Assembly (NCBI RefSeq): GCF_963676685.1
Contig: NC_092354.1
Span: 70,172,178 to 70,236,177, forward strand
Direction of reading: 5' to 3'
From: Mytilus edulis
Lineage: Eukaryota; Mollusca; Bivalvia; Mytilida; Mytilidae
Length of the DNA: 64,000 nt
The notes beneath the pieces were generated by a model that worked only from the letters and a program-made list of their open reading frames with translations, did no database searches and was not told the DNA's origin. The position numbers and the translations under genes are program-made. Positions within the stretch are counted from its first letter, which is position 1; each line of letters opens with the position of its first letter. This document shows positions 47,124-60,105 of the stretch, in pieces.

Positions 47124-47939
47124 CTGAAAAACAATCATATTGAGAACATTAATATTATGAGCAACGTTATGATGTCTTTCCACTTTCCCTTTTCACCTTG
47201 TGTAACCAAACACTTATTTTTATAGAGTTGTCTCCCGCGTCCCTTTTAATTGTTATCGTTATTTCTATGAAACCGTAAAAGATATCAACAAACTTGGTTT
47301 TTTTTCAAATTGTTCATATACTCTAACGAATGTTTTATTTATATTACACATAAGAAATTCAATGATTAAGTACGGGAGATTTTTTCCCTCTTAACCTTTT
47401 TTTGTTAAACAGATTCATACACCATGAGTTATAGAGGCCTCTAGTTTTTTTTTTATCTGAAGTCCTTATTCCATTTCGAGGAAATTAAGGTCAAGGTTTA
47501 AATGTTACGCTCATTTTTTTTATTTTGAAATGTGCCTGTCATCTTTTATCTACAATGAAAAGATACTGTTGGCAACATATTGATTATAAGGAGCAAATTA
47601 AACGATTAAATGTTTAGTCGGAAGTGTTGCGGCCACTCTTTTAGAGTTCACCCCTTATGTATTTGATTTCATTCATACAAGTGAATGAACTTTTTTATAT
47701 CTGAAATCACTGACCTATGGCCTTAAAATTGATGTCAAGATCATATGTCAATTTGACATTCTAAATTTGAATGATAATTCCTACTGGTATATTTTAAAAC
47801 TTTTCGATCTTTTTTATGTGGGTTGTTGACTTTTGTCCTTTCAGAATGTTAACCAATAGTGACATTCGATTATAATAATTCAAAAATTTAGTACAATGAT
47901 TATTCATTTATTTTGTTAATAACAATTTTTCTTTGAATA

Positions 47940-48150
47940 TTTCGAAAAACTTAGGATTTTCTTTTACCAGGAATAGATTACCTTAGCCGTATTTGGCACA
48001 CCTTTTGGAATTTTGGGTCCTCAATGCTCTTCAACTTTGTACTTGTTTGGCTTTATAACTATTTTGATCTGAGCGTCACTGATGAATCTTATGTCGACGA
48101 AACGCGCGTCTGACGTATTAAATAAAAATTTTGGTACCTTTGATAACATT
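47940..48150 (-). repeat. R3, reverse copy
   Basis: Contains GGAATAGATTACCTTAGCCG and GAGCGTCACTGATGAATCTT in reverse order relative to 38489-38700. Confidence 0.65.
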
Positions 48151-49050
48151 TTTACGCAGAAATGTATTGAATATGATTTCTATAAATGTGTAGTTAAAAT
48201 GTCTTTAACATATACAATATTATAAAAAAAAAAAATACTTCAAATTGCGATGAAAGTAACCCAGCAGTTTAATACTATACGACTCAGGGGGTTGGTTATA
48301 AGAACATGTATGTATGCACATGCCCTCCGTAACAAAATTTTAAACAACGGACAGGAATAGCAAAAAGTATTGATTTAACTCGGAATTATATTGTTGAAGC
48401 ATACAAATTTTATAGATATAATTAAAGCTTCTTTAAATATTCTGAAGTAATGATAATGTCTTGAATGCGATCACATGTTTAGTTTTAAGCGTTTAAGCTT
48501 ACGTTTGTATATCACAGGAAAATTATACAAGACGTTCAATTCTTACATTAATTGTCAAAATGTGTCTAACGGTGTTAAACGTATGTCAATTCTTCTGATT
48601 TTATATCATATCATGTTGGGAGCTCCTGTAGTATATTGTTCTGATTACGTGACCGTTAAGTAGGTTACATTTAAAAATAGTTTATCACACTGTTAGATCA
48701 AGTCCGACGACATGAACTGGGTTTTGAACATTTCTGATCTCACTCGCATCGAATAAATTATTTCTCCTAGATACCGATTATTTGATTGATATAATTTGGC
48801 ATCTTTGTTTCTAATTTGTTCATTTGTAAACTTGTGATTTCATATATTTTGACACACATTTAATGTTTACATATAATATTTATAACGTTTTTAATTTGTT
48901 TATTTGTAAACTTGTGACGTCATATAATTCAACACAAATTGAATGCATACATTTGACAATTATAACTAAAATTATGTTAATACAAGTTGAAAACAGAAAC
49001 ACGATCACTCTGACAAAACATTCGAGCAGAACCATATATGCGATATCGTA

Positions 49051-49259
49051 CTGTGGATTCATTATTATTCGTTGAATATCAATTTTTCGTGGTTTTCGTG
49101 GGTAGAGGATAACCACGAATTTAGATGTTCAACGAACTACATATTTTCTATTAGGCTGTATGAAGACTTTGTCAAAACCACGAAATCACATATCCACGTG
49201 AAAACAGTTTTGAAACAATCCACGAAAATTGGTACCCACGAAAATAAATGAATCCACAG
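49051..49259. mobile_element. MITE with TA target duplication
   Basis: The ends CTGTGGATTCATTATTATTC and its near reverse complement ATAAATGAATCCACAG are each flanked by TA. The inner parts repeat TTTCGTGG/CCACGAAA on both sides. About 209 bp, non-coding; Tc1/mariner-like by its TA site. Confidence 0.7.
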
Positions 49260-49849
49260 TATATTATTTAGCTTTTTAGCGTGAACATTGATTTGAAGAC
49301 AGACATAAGTTAAGTATGTGTTGATGAATTACAAATAGAAAATATTACTTCATTTCCATAGGCAAATGCAAGAAATAGAAGCATATCTACTTTTAAGTAT
49401 GACAGAAATGAGATCAAATTTAATCAAAGAAGGATATATAGGTAACACAAAATTTACCTTCATACATATTGTCTATTAAAACAAATCCTATTCTACTATA
49501 ACAATTGTCTTATCTCTAAATTAAGTGACCCTTCAAGAAAAAAGATAACCTTTTTGTACTTAATACCTTGGAACTTTTGCTGCATTGAATGCACATTTCC
49601 GGTTAAAAAATCACTTGACGTTGTCTTAAGCTTATTTTGGTAACCTGTAAGATGAATACACTTTTTCTCACATACACAAATTGCTGCTATAATGTATATG
49701 TCATATAACAACTTCAGGTCAATATTGTTTTTGGTGGGCTTGTAACTTTTAGAGTTAGACTAAATGTTCAAAACGTATGTTCTTCACCAATTGATAAATT
49801 TTTAAGTAAAACAAGGTATAAAAAATTCGGGATTGCAAAGATAGATTTA

Positions 49850-50075
49850 GGAAGGTGTGGTATGAGTGCCAATGAGACAAATCTCCATCCAAGTCAAAAT
49901 ATAAAAAAAAAGTAAACCATTTAGGTCGCGGAAAGGTCCTTAAAGCGGAGCCTTTGATAAAAAAAAATCAACGGTCTAATCTAAATAAAAAACGAGAAAC
50001 ATTTGTGAACCAAACTGACAAACGACAACTACCTAACATTAGATTCCTGACATAGGACAGGTGCAAACAATTGCA
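49850..50075 (+). repeat. R2 copy
   Basis: From GGTATGAGTGCCAATGAGAC to the CATAGGACAGGTGC end. Confidence 0.65.
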
Positions 50076-51239
50076 TACTAACAAGGATAATACAGGTGCA
50101 TTAAATTTAAGTATTATAATACTGTGTCTGTGGTTGTTGGTCATATTTTTGTTTGCTCTGTGCGTTTGTTGACTGAATTATTCTTATTGTTTTAAGCATT
50201 TTCATATTTTTCCTCGACTTGTATGTTTCGATTGCGACTTTGGCATTGTCCGCCTCCAACGTTATTTATTGAAATCGCAGCTATAATTTGAGGGGCAGAT
50301 GAAATAATAGATCCAAGAATCCGACCGATATTATTTTGTTTAAACCAGACAATTACGATCATCTGCAGTCCCTATGTAATATGTTTGTTGTCTGTATTTA
50401 AATGACGCATGATCTATTGTTATTAAACATGTTTCTCTTATGATTTTCTGACAACAAGAATTTTATTGTCTTGTTTTCCAAAAACCTCGATTTTTAAGGC
50501 AATATCAAATAATTTTCCAGCACGTTAAAGAGACGGACAATATAAGTTTTGACGGTTAATATGACAACCATTTTTACTGAACTAGCACATATTTTTGTAA
50601 TGGGGACCAGCTGAGCTTGCCTCCTGGTTTGAGATTTTCTCGCTGTGTTAAGTATGTATTGGTTGCCTTCGGCTGTTTTCTGCTCTTTATTCGAGTTGTT
50701 GCATCTTTGATACTTTCTTATTCTCAATTTAACTTCTGTTATTTATAGTGTCAGAGATTTGGAAAATCTTGTGTTGTTTATGCTTGGTTTCTGCATGTCA
50801 CTTATTTTCTCTTTGACAGTTCAAAGGTGTAATACTGTCTCGTAGCAATAGAACAATGTCAAAAGCATATTTTATGTGTCTTTGTGTATTTTTATTTCTT
50901 GTTATAACCTGGAGAAAATAGTTTTGGCACACCAAATAACTTACTCTGCGATACATACAAGATGCTTTTTATTCATACCAAAATTCTCTTACACATAATA
51001 TCTCTATAAAAAATCTTTATAAAGTTCATGGACCATTTCTTCCAAATAATATAAGAACATTTTTTAATCAAATAAAGGGCCAAAAGATATGTATGTTTTC
51101 TTAGAAACAAAGGTGCAAGTTGTGAAGATAAATTGTCTTTAACTTGAATAAGATTAAACAAAACATTTGATTGGAAAAAAGTGCATGATATGTCTCTCAA
51201 AAAGTTCTAAACTTCATTGGTTCCAGTAAATAGTGCATA

Positions 51240-52040
51240 AAATCATAGGCACAATTGCGTTTTATTTAAAATTAAGATAAAACAATCAGATAAATGTACT
51301 TTCTGTTATGGCGCTATTGAAGATATTGAGCACATATTCTGGACATGCTATTAAATTACAAATTTATGGATTAAACTTTGTAATTGGATCGATACCAAAA
51401 CACAAATATTAATTCCAATTAATATAGATCATTTTTTATTTGGAAATAATATGATAAAGATTTTAATAATAATCCTTACAAAATTCTATATTTATAGAAC
51501 AAATTTCTTTGAAAATAAGGTAAATATTACTGGACTTAAAAATTACCTCAAAGAATCTCTTGCACTAGAAACGATAATATTAAAAAAAAACTTTTTTCAT
51601 ATGGCCAATATCTGCTGGGACCACTGCCTTCCAATATTAGAAGAATATTTTTTATCATACAAAAAATAGGTACATTGTGTACCGGAATTACTTTCAATTA
51701 CATTTCTTTACATTATCCACATCACCATATATGTTATGATTTGATACTGTTATATGTTGGTTTATATGTATGCTTGATGTTTTTGTCAATGTTTATAACT
51801 ACATTTACGTTCCTCTAAGTTATTGCCTGTACGAAAATGTTAAAAAAAATATATCCTTTGCAACCTGTATTATGAACGCTGTAAGTAAAATATATTGATG
51901 ATATTTTTTTATTTTTTTGCTTTTTTTTCCAAAATTCCAAATTCTGTGATTTTCATTTATTTATTCTTTATTTTTCTAATCTATTTAAATTTATGGATCA
52001 TTCTATATTGATAATTTATTTATTGGATATATTATAATTT
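51240..52040 (+). pseudogene. LINE 3' fragment (zinc knuckle region)
   Basis: Encodes CTFCYGAIEDIEHIFWTCY, one stop, then ITNLWIKLCNWIDTKTQI, and continues in frame to LEEYFLSYKK at 51669. This is the zf-RVT end of an L1-type ORF2, collinear with CNFCKTKEEDYLHFF in the LINE at 19100-22010. The rest is an A+T-rich 3' UTR. 5'-truncated. Confidence 0.75.
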
Positions 52041-52044
52041 ATAA

Positions 52045-52684
52045 ATAAAATTGAGAAAGGAAATGGTGAATATGTCAAAGCGACAACCACCCGACCATAG
52101 AGCAAACAACAGCCGAAGGCAACCAATGGGTCTTCAATGTAGCGAGAATTCCCGCACCCGTAGGTGTCCTTCAGCTGGCCCCTAAAATATGCATAATAGT
52201 ACAGTGATAATGGACGTCATACTAAACTCCGAATTATACACAAGAAACTAAAATTTAAAATCATACAAGACTAACAAAGGCCAGAGGCTCCTGACTTGGG
52301 ACAGGCGCAAAATTGCGGCGGGGTTAAACATGTTTATGAGATCTCAACCCTCCCCCTATACCTCTAGCCAATGTAGAAAAGTAAAACAATAACAATACGC
52401 ACATTAAAATTCAGTTCAAGAGAAGTCCGAGTCTGATGTCAAAAGATGTAACAAAAGAAAATAAATAAAATGACAATAATACATAAATAACAACAGACTA
52501 CTAGCAGTTAACTGACATGCCAGCTCCAGACCTCAATTAAACTGATTGAAAGATTATGTCTTCATCATATGAATATCAGGTACAATCCCTCCCGTTAGGG
52601 GTTTAGTATCATACTATCATAAAATATATGAGAAGAACATAACCCGTGTCATGCCAACAACTGTTTTTTTAGAAATAAATGTGT
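52045..52684 (+). repeat. R6 repeat and Penelope 3' tail
   Basis: 52045-52400 contains GTCAAAGCGACAACCACCCG and GGTCTTCAATGTAGCGAGAA, a dispersed mussel repeat. The part next to 52685 is the downstream tail of the minus-strand Penelope element. Confidence 0.55.
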
Positions 52685-54334
52685 TTAGTTCCGATGCAAA
52701 GACCCTATCAGTGAATCAATGTTAAAGCCAAAATATGCAATCTTTAATGACCTGACAACAGTATCGTAACTATATCCCCTTTTAATAAGTCTATTTAAAG
52801 GTTTTGTTAGTTTCTGAGGAGAATACTGACATTTTTGTGCTTTATAAAGAATATTTCCATAAAATTTTGGATGTGAAATACCTGAACGTATAAGATGTCT
52901 GCATGTTGAGTTATATTTACGAATTATTTCCTTATACCGGTGATAAAATTTAGTAAATGTTTTGACCAGTTTGTGATATCGAAAACCCTGGTGTAATAAT
53001 TTTTCAGTAATACATAAATTTCTCTCGCTAAAATCTAATACATTGTTACATACACGAGCGAATCGTACAAGTTGAGATATATAAACACCATAAGATGGTG
53101 ACAAGGGAACGTCACCATCTAAAAATGGATAATTAACAATAGGAAATGAAAAATCGTCTCTTTTATCATAAATTTTTGTATTAAGCTTCCCGTTTATGAT
53201 ATAGATATCAAGATCGAGGAAAGGGCAGTGGTCATTGTTATCATTAGCTTTATTTAAAGTAAGTTCTACAGGATAAATTTCTTTAGTATACATACTGAAG
53301 TCGTCATTATTTAGAGCCAATATATCATCCAAATATCTAAAAGTATTGTTAAATTTTTGTATCAAATGTTGTTTTGATGGGTCTTTGCTAATTTTAGTCA
53401 TAAATTGTAACTCATAACAATACAAAAACAGGTCCGCAATAAGTGGTGCACAGTTAGTCCCCATTGGAATTCCAATAACTTGACGATATACGGAATCTCC
53501 AAAGCGAACAAAAATGTTATCAAGTAAAAATTCAAGTGCATAAATAGTATCAAAGCATGTCCAATTGACATAGTTCTTTTGTTTATTGCTACTAAAAAAT
53601 GATCTAAAAGAGTTTGAACATATGTACTCGCATTCCGACTTTTTAAATGCCCAGTTAATTAGGGATGTGAATTTTTTCTTAATAAGAATATGAGGCAAAG
53701 TGGTATATAGGGTAGAAAAATCAAAACTTTGAACAGATTCAAAATCACCAATATATGCATGCAATTTATCAAGTACTTCCAACGAGTTTTTGACACTCCA
53801 AAAGTAATTAATTCCACTATTTTCAAAGGCCTTATTTGAACAATTTATTATCAGGTTTTTTATTGTACCAAGTGTACTAGTAAGTAAAACAGACAATTTA
53901 GTAGTTGAACAATGGCTGGAAGATGAAATAAATCTATATTTGTAAGGTTTTTTGTGCAGCTTCGGAAGCCAGTACATAGTTGGGACTTTCATTGTGTTTG
54001 GTTCTGCTTGTAAAGAAGTAGCTAAAAGTTTATGTTTGTTACAGATGTCGTTTTCTGAAAATGAAGTCAGTTGGAATGTTGGTGAATTCGTGATTTCCTT
54101 TTGCAGAACCTCTATATAAAATTTACGTCAAACAATAATGATATTATTAGCAGCTTTATCAGCCGGGACAAAAACAAATTCCTTGGCTAGTTCTGTTAGT
54201 TTATTTTTGATACGCGAAATAGGGTTTTTATAGTTTTTGTTGAGGGTAAAATGTTCTTTAAAATGTTGTATTCGAATATCAACTATCTTCATTACTGAAT
54301 TAATGTATATATTACAGATAAAACAAACTAACAA
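52685..54334 (-). pseudogene. Penelope-like RT, one in-frame TGA
   Basis: The main open frame 52685-53992 gives 435 residues. YWLPKLHKKPYKYRFI lies near the start, motif A FDFSTLYTTLPH at 90-101, B IPMGTNCAPLIADLF at 175-189, catalytic YLDD at 220-223 and FLDLDI at 258-263. It ends AYFGFNIDSLIGSLHRN. Upstream in the same frame (54128-54334) is LAKEFVFVPADKAANNIIIV, then TGA where the family usually has Cys, then RKFYIEVLQKEITNSP, which runs on into the main frame. No GIY-YIG endonuclease follows. The 5' end appears truncated. All RT catalytic Asp residues are intact, so this is a recent insertion. Confidence 0.9.
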
Positions 54335-56034
54335 GTACTAACCAAATTGATTAATAATGCAGTTAAAATTTTAGCCGTACGAGTTTTGAATTCAAATTTT
54401 GGGAAGGCTAAAAGTTTAGTTTTATTATATAAATTTATTGTGTATTATATATACAAAGGGAATGCTAAAGTTATAGCAAACATAACATTACTTTTCTTTT
54501 TATTGCAGGATAATACTAAAACAGCTGTGAATTTTGAATTAAACACACATAATTTTAGCGAAAAAACCTAGACTTTTAGCCATTTTGCAAAGATTCGTAA
54601 CAAACCATTTTGAGAATGAAAATTGCAGAGTATCAAAATTTATTGCAGTCCGTTTTATATACTACTAACGGTTAACGAGGCCGGGATAAGGTACCGATAT
54701 TTGAAGTCAACTCTTAAAAAAAAAATACTAGACACTTATGACCTGATCAAAAATTAATGTACCAAAAAAAATCAATCTTTTATGTACCAGAAAACGCGGG
54801 GTTAACATTGATTGATCCATGCCAAATAGGCCTTATTTGCGATCTTGCAAGACAGTATAGCAGTTTCTTCTGCCTTTGTTGGTATAATTTGGGCAAATAT
54901 CACACCATAGAACACGAGGAAGATGTGGACAATGTCAACACGAACAACATAAATACATTCCTACATTTCACACCAACAAGGTTCTGCAAGGTTGGTGACA
55001 GGAATGAAGGGCGGGAAATGGTATGCTAGATACTTGCAGACATTTTACCTTGCAACAGTAAATACATTGAATGGTTAAATAGGATGATGTGGATAATACG
55101 ATGCCAGCCCTAAAAATACATCTTGACCACGTTCATTGCAACAACTTTGTTTTTTTTTTAAATATCCAGCTCTAAACTCCATAATGGTTTTCAATAATTT
55201 AAAAAAAAAGAAAGAATATACTTTGCATTCGGCTGTGGTTCTTTCGTTTTATTTGAAATTAGTCATGACATGCATTTCCTCTTATTGATTTGCATAAATA
55301 GAAATTCTGATTGTAGAACATGATAAATTTATTTAGAGAAAGGTCAACATTGTAAGAGCGAAAATAACAAGGATCTTAGTTTGTAAAACAGATTAATCTG
55401 TATATTCTAGTCTAAATATTTGGAATTGTTTGCCAAATGATATAAAGGATTCCAGACATATAGAAAGCGTAAAGATGGAATGTGCAAATCTTTTTATCAC
55501 ACAAAAAAATGAGTAGACAAACTTATTTTTTAGAACATTCTTGCTATGCTAGATCTACATAGATATAAGATGTGATATGAGTGCCAATGAGACTACACTC
55601 CAACCGAGCAACAATTTATAAAAGTAAACCGTTATGAGTCAAAGTACAGTCTTCATCACGGAGCCTTGGCTCACATCAAACAGCAAGCTATAAAGGGCCC
55701 CAAAATAACTAATATTACTAACTAGACATTTAAACGGTAAATCCAACAGTTCAGTCTTTATAAAAAAAAACAAGAAACGAGAAACACTTATGAACTACAT
55801 TAACAAACGACTACTACTAATGTAAGAATTCTGAATTGGGACAGATGCAGGACGTGTTCATGCTTGTGTATATACATTTGTAATTGTGCACATCACTGTT
55901 GATTATGGTGTTCTAATGTTTATGTATCGTTCATTTTAATGTGTGAAGGCCTTGTGTGTCATCAACAATTGTGTGTTTAATAAGTTACCTTCGTTAAATA
56001 AATAATGTTTATTATTATAATTATTATTATCTAA
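54335..56034. other. Intergenic, no gene seen
   Basis: Contains an R2 copy (55562-55850) and poly-A/poly-T rich DNA. The 90-codon frame at 54757 shows no domain or splice context. Confidence 0.4.
55562..55850 (+). repeat. R2, long copy
   Basis: From GATATGAGTGCCAATGAGAC through GTCTTCATCACGGAGCCTTG and AGCAAGCTATAAAGGGCCCC to the GGGACAGATGCAGG end. Confidence 0.7.
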
Positions 56035-56159
56035 ATTATCTTTATATTTATCTATATTACTGCGTCAATTACTGCGTTTAAAAATAAAACACTGAAATGT
56101 GACTATCAGTTTGTATCATAATGTGATTATTTTTCATATCTACGTCTATACTGGTAATA

Positions 56160-56169
56160 TATAATACAC
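56160..56169 (+). promoter_or_regulatory. TATA-like box of the tail-anchored gene
   Basis: TATAATACAC, conserved with 30299-30308. The inferred non-coding leader exon ends at the donor CTG|GTATGT (56310/56311). The intron then runs to the acceptor at 58347. Confidence 0.45.
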
Positions 56170-58004
56170 GTTTACTAAATGACATGAACACATACATTTA
56201 TTCAAATAAGATTTTTTTTATGTGATTGTTTATCGCGTAGATTCTGTTTGGATATTTGTAGCCGCTACAGGAGTTATATCCAATTGTTTGTTATTCTAAG
56301 TACAAATCTGGTATGTATAACTTTGATCAACGAGTTTTTAATTACAATTCAGACACAAATATGAAGAAGAGGAACAAACAATACTATGCCTTATATCATA
56401 TATGAGAAACAACAGGTCATAAACTATTAAATTGAAATTTAAATATTGTCAAGCATATATCTAAGTCTAAATATATATTATTAGTTACATGATGTGTTAG
56501 TGACCTAGAACTATACATATGGGGTGAGAGCTCAGCTACTTATATTTGTCTATTCAAATGCAAACAATTAGCTTTAAATTTGTTTTATGAATGTATTTCA
56601 GTTGTTCATTATCAGTTTCATCGTCTGTTGAAATCTTTCTGATTTGTTTTTTTTTTTTTTGAAAGGAAAGTAACTCGTTCTGTGTGTGTTACATTTTGGT
56701 GCTGTGTCTCTGTTGTGTCGTAGTTCTCTTATATTTGATAAGTTTCCCTCAGTTTTTGTTTCTAACCCGAATTTGTTTTTTCTCTTTCGATTTATGAAGT
56801 TTGAATAGCGGTAAAATACTGTTGCCTTTATTCATACTAACCCCATATGGTTGCAAACCCTATATTGTAACTACCAATGTCCTTTTTATGGCATCCTATA
56901 CCAAATAAATAGTCACCATGTGTAAATATATATAGTCACACCACGTGTAGCACTTTAACCAATCATATCTCTATAAGTCTATAAGAGTAGGATAAAAGCA
57001 TTTCCGTAATCAGTTAAGTCATTTTGTTTTGTATATACAACACAAAATGACTTAACAATTCTAAAAACTTAAAAAAAAAAAAAAAGAAAGAAAGCATTCG
57101 AGACATTCTTGTTCTTTGATTAAAAAAAAAAGACATGAACGCGATACAAATACAGGTATTTAGTATACTTGCAATTGATACAACTATCCAACAGGAGTCA
57201 TTCGGTTTCACAAAACGTTTTTTGTTTACATCAAGAAAGGAAAAATAATCTTTTTGAATATGAACAAATGCATGGAAATTCCAATACAGTTAGAAGCACA
57301 TATATCCCAAAATAAAACTAAAATGAATATTCTAATATGACATGCTCAGTTCGCTTTCTGAATAAACGTTACTCATGCTCTACATCCAATGAAATTAGTT
57401 TGTACATGCGTATATTGACTGCTGCACAATCATGAAATTTATCAGATTGCCATGCATTTAATTATATATTTCATTAATTTCAAACACTTCCAAACTCTTA
57501 AATGATGAACATGGTGTTAATAGTTCCGAAAATATGACTGTAATGTATTACAACCCGAAATTGACATATTGACCTAGATACGACACCGTTCATGCTGGCT
57601 GTGCAAAACTCCTCCCTCTATCAAATAACATTGCCAGTCGTTTGCTTGTTTACAAACAAAAAAGGAAGGTGCATGACAAAGCCTTCACAAACGCTCTACA
57701 CCTAATACACATCGGACATAGAAATTACCTTAACTGTCCTAATCAGAATCGAAATAATTTATGCAAGCTTATACATGGATTCGTGTTATTTTAGCCCTCA
57801 CTATCGCTACATTTTTTTTATAATAATTATTCTTCGTACCAGATTTCGCTTTTTTTTATTTTTTTTTACCGCGTTATTGATCATGCTATTCTAGATAAAA
57901 CGTGCTCTCTGGAGAAAAAAAAACTTATTTTTTTTATTTTTTAACCCCGCCACATTATTTATGTATGTGCCTGTCCCAAGTCAGGAGCCTGTAATTCTGT
58001 GGTT

Positions 58005-58245
58005 GTCGTTTGTTTATGTGTTACATATTTGTTTTTCGTTCATTTTTTTAAAATAAATAAGGCCGTTAATTTTCTCGTTTGAATTGTTTTACATTGTCTT
58101 ATTGGGGCCTTTTATAGCTCACTATGCGGTATGGGCTTTGCTCATTGTTGAAGGCCGTATGGTGACCTATAGTTGTTGATGTCTGTGTCATTTTGGTCTT
58201 TTGTGGATAGTTGTCTCATTGGCAATCATACCACATTTTTTTTTT
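58005..58245 (-). repeat. R2, reverse copy in the leader intron
   Basis: Contains GAAGGCCGTATGGTGACCTA and GTTGTCTCATTGGCAATCAT, nearly identical to 41590-41865. Confidence 0.7.
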
Positions 58246-58347
58246 ATCTTATCTCAATCCTCTTATGTATGATGAGTTTATTCACCTCTAATGCCTATAA
58301 TCTAGTATTGTGATTTTAATGTATTTTGTATGTGTTTCTATTTCCAG

Positions 58348-59026
58348 CCTTATATGATATAACCAACTAATTTAAATGGCAGCGCCACATAGCGACACAC
58401 TTGGTCGAAGTGTATGCCACCCAGATAGAAGATATACCCAAAATAATTCAAGTGACCGTGATTCTTTGGAAAGATCTTTGCATGTTTCTACCTTAATGGA
58501 TGAAAGACGCAGAGGTCGCAATGCCAGAAGTGCAGACGTTCCAACGATCAACGAACATGAGGAGGATTCGATCAACTATTCAGATAACCAAGATGTTACG
58601 CCGACGCAACACATCGAACCTGGTGAATCCTCATCAGAAAATGGTTCAGATTTTCTTCAAATAACAACACGCTCTAACCTACAAACAACAGCGACCATCA
58701 TTGTACCATCAGCCAGCTCTGGTGTAAATTTACCAACAGCGAGCTCTGACATACATCCACCGCCAGTAAGCCCTGTTGTAAATCCACCGCCAGTAAGCCC
58801 TGTTGTAAATCCACCGCCAGTAAGCCCTGTTGAAAATCCACCGCCAGTAAGCCCTGTTGAAAATCCACCGCCAGTAAGCCCTGTTGTAAATCCACCGCCA
58901 GTAAGCCCTGTTGTAAATCCACCAATAGCCAGCGATGCTGATTCTAGGAGAAACAAAATCAACAGCACTGCAATTATAGTAGTAATTGCTACATGTTTAA
59001 TTGGAATTTATAAATACACCAGATAA
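58348..59026 (+). CDS. Tail-anchored protein with 9-residue Pro repeat
   Basis: The acceptor TTTCTATTTCCAG ends at 58347. ATG at 58376 opens 216 residues. I do not recognise the family. The N-terminal 100 residues are polar, with GRSVCHPDRRYTQNN and an acidic NEHEEDS stretch. Residues about 127-186 are repeats of NPPPVSPVV/E. Residues about 196-213 (AIIVVIATCLIGIYKY) form one hydrophobic segment ending five residues before the stop, flanked by SRRNK and KYTR. There is no signal peptide, so a C-terminal tail anchor facing the cytosol is the simplest reading; the organelle is unknown. The paralogue at 31602 has lost this segment. AATAAA follows at 59432-59437. A type I protein with an unseen leader is less likely. 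Confidence 0.7.
58745..58925 (+). repeat. 27-bp coding minisatellite
   Basis: About six and a half copies of a 27-bp unit, CCACCGCCAGTAAGCCCTGT plus TGTAAAT or TGAAAAT. The copies are almost identical, differing mainly at one T/A position, so the array is being homogenised or expanded recently. Confidence 0.92.
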
Positions 59027-59574
59027 TATCCTCAACCTGTATTTAAGACATATCTATCTGTCATTGGTATTCGTAATTTTGTTGTACATATTTACATTAG
59101 GGAGTCAAACTCCTGAAACACTTCATAAACTGCCTTTTAAGACTAATTTTGTGACTTGTCATTATTATTAACAAATGAGCAACGGCGATGCCTCACTCAA
59201 ACAGACAAGTTTTCTAGAATTTTTATTTCACACACGGGTAAGGCTGTTTTCCCCATCTATTTTGAAGTTGCTTTTTTATGATTTATCAAAATATTATTCG
59301 TAAATGATGTGTTTTAAGTCAAATATGTCAATTGCAACATCTTCACCATGTTTACGATATGAAAGTGACATCACAAGGTACCTATATTAATCAAAAGGTC
59401 TGTTTAATGTTATCCTGTTCATATGGTAAAAAATAAACATGATTTTAAAAGGCCTGAGTATTTTTACTATTTATTTTTTACTGCCATTTCAACGGAAAAA
59501 AACCAGGTTTATTTAACACGATTAATTTAGGTGAGGATTGGTGCATTTTAAAATGTTTAAACTCGCTGCATTTG

Positions 59575-59840
59575 TTTGCACCTGTCCTAAGCCAGAAACC
59601 TGATATGCAGTAGTTGTCGTTTGTTGTTAAGGTTCATAAGTGTTTCTCGTTTCTCATTTCGATATGGATTAGACCGTTTATTTTCTTTTTTGTTTGAATG
59701 GTTTCACACAAGTCATTTTTGTAACCCTTTATTGATTGCTGTTTGGTGGGACCAAATAGTCCGGGGTGTAGGCAAATAATGGTTTATTTTTACAAATTTT
59801 GACTGGAGTGTTGTCTCATTGACACTAATACCACATCTTT
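59575..59840 (-). repeat. R2-related reverse copy
   Basis: Starts TTTGCACCTGTCCTAAGCCA and ends with GTTGTCTCATTGACACTAAT. Confidence 0.6.
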
Positions 59841-59916
59841 TTTTTTTATTCATGTCTATTCCACGTTCAAACAAAACAACAGGACTGTTATCGGGAGAAA
59901 TGATACCTTTACTAAG

Positions 59917-60105
59917 AATCACAAAAATACTGAACTTTGAGGAAAATTCAAACGGAAATTCCGTTATCAAATGGCAAAATCAAAAGCTAAAAAACATCAG
60001 ACGAATGGAAAACAACTGTCATATTCCTGTCTTTGTACAGGCATTTTATTATATAAAAAATGATGGATTTAACCTGGTTTTGTGGTAAGCTAAACGTCTC
60101 ACTTG
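59917..60105 (+). repeat. R1 copy
   Basis: From AATCACAAAAATACTGAACT to GCTAAACGTCTCACTTG. It directly abuts the R2 copy with about 75 bases between. Confidence 0.65.

Larger units (their letters stand above)
47124..51239. other. Intergenic or upstream intron of the LU-lectin gene
   Basis: No exon is supported. Holds R3 (47940-48150), a MITE (49051-49259) and R2 (49850-50075). The first coding exon of the LU-lectin gene should lie here or further right. Confidence 0.45.

Noticed and set aside
48475-48663. Possible signal-peptide exon on the plus strand
   Set aside because: The hydrophobic leader is suggestive, but the donor is poor (GTTAAG) and no following exon was found.
57014-57211. Minus-strand frame starting with a hydrophobic leader
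   Set aside because: It continues into a poly-Phe run from a poly-A tract; no convincing donor or partner exon.
58657-58968. Gly-Thr repeat frames on the minus strand
   Set aside because: They are antisense shadows of the 27-bp coding minisatellite.
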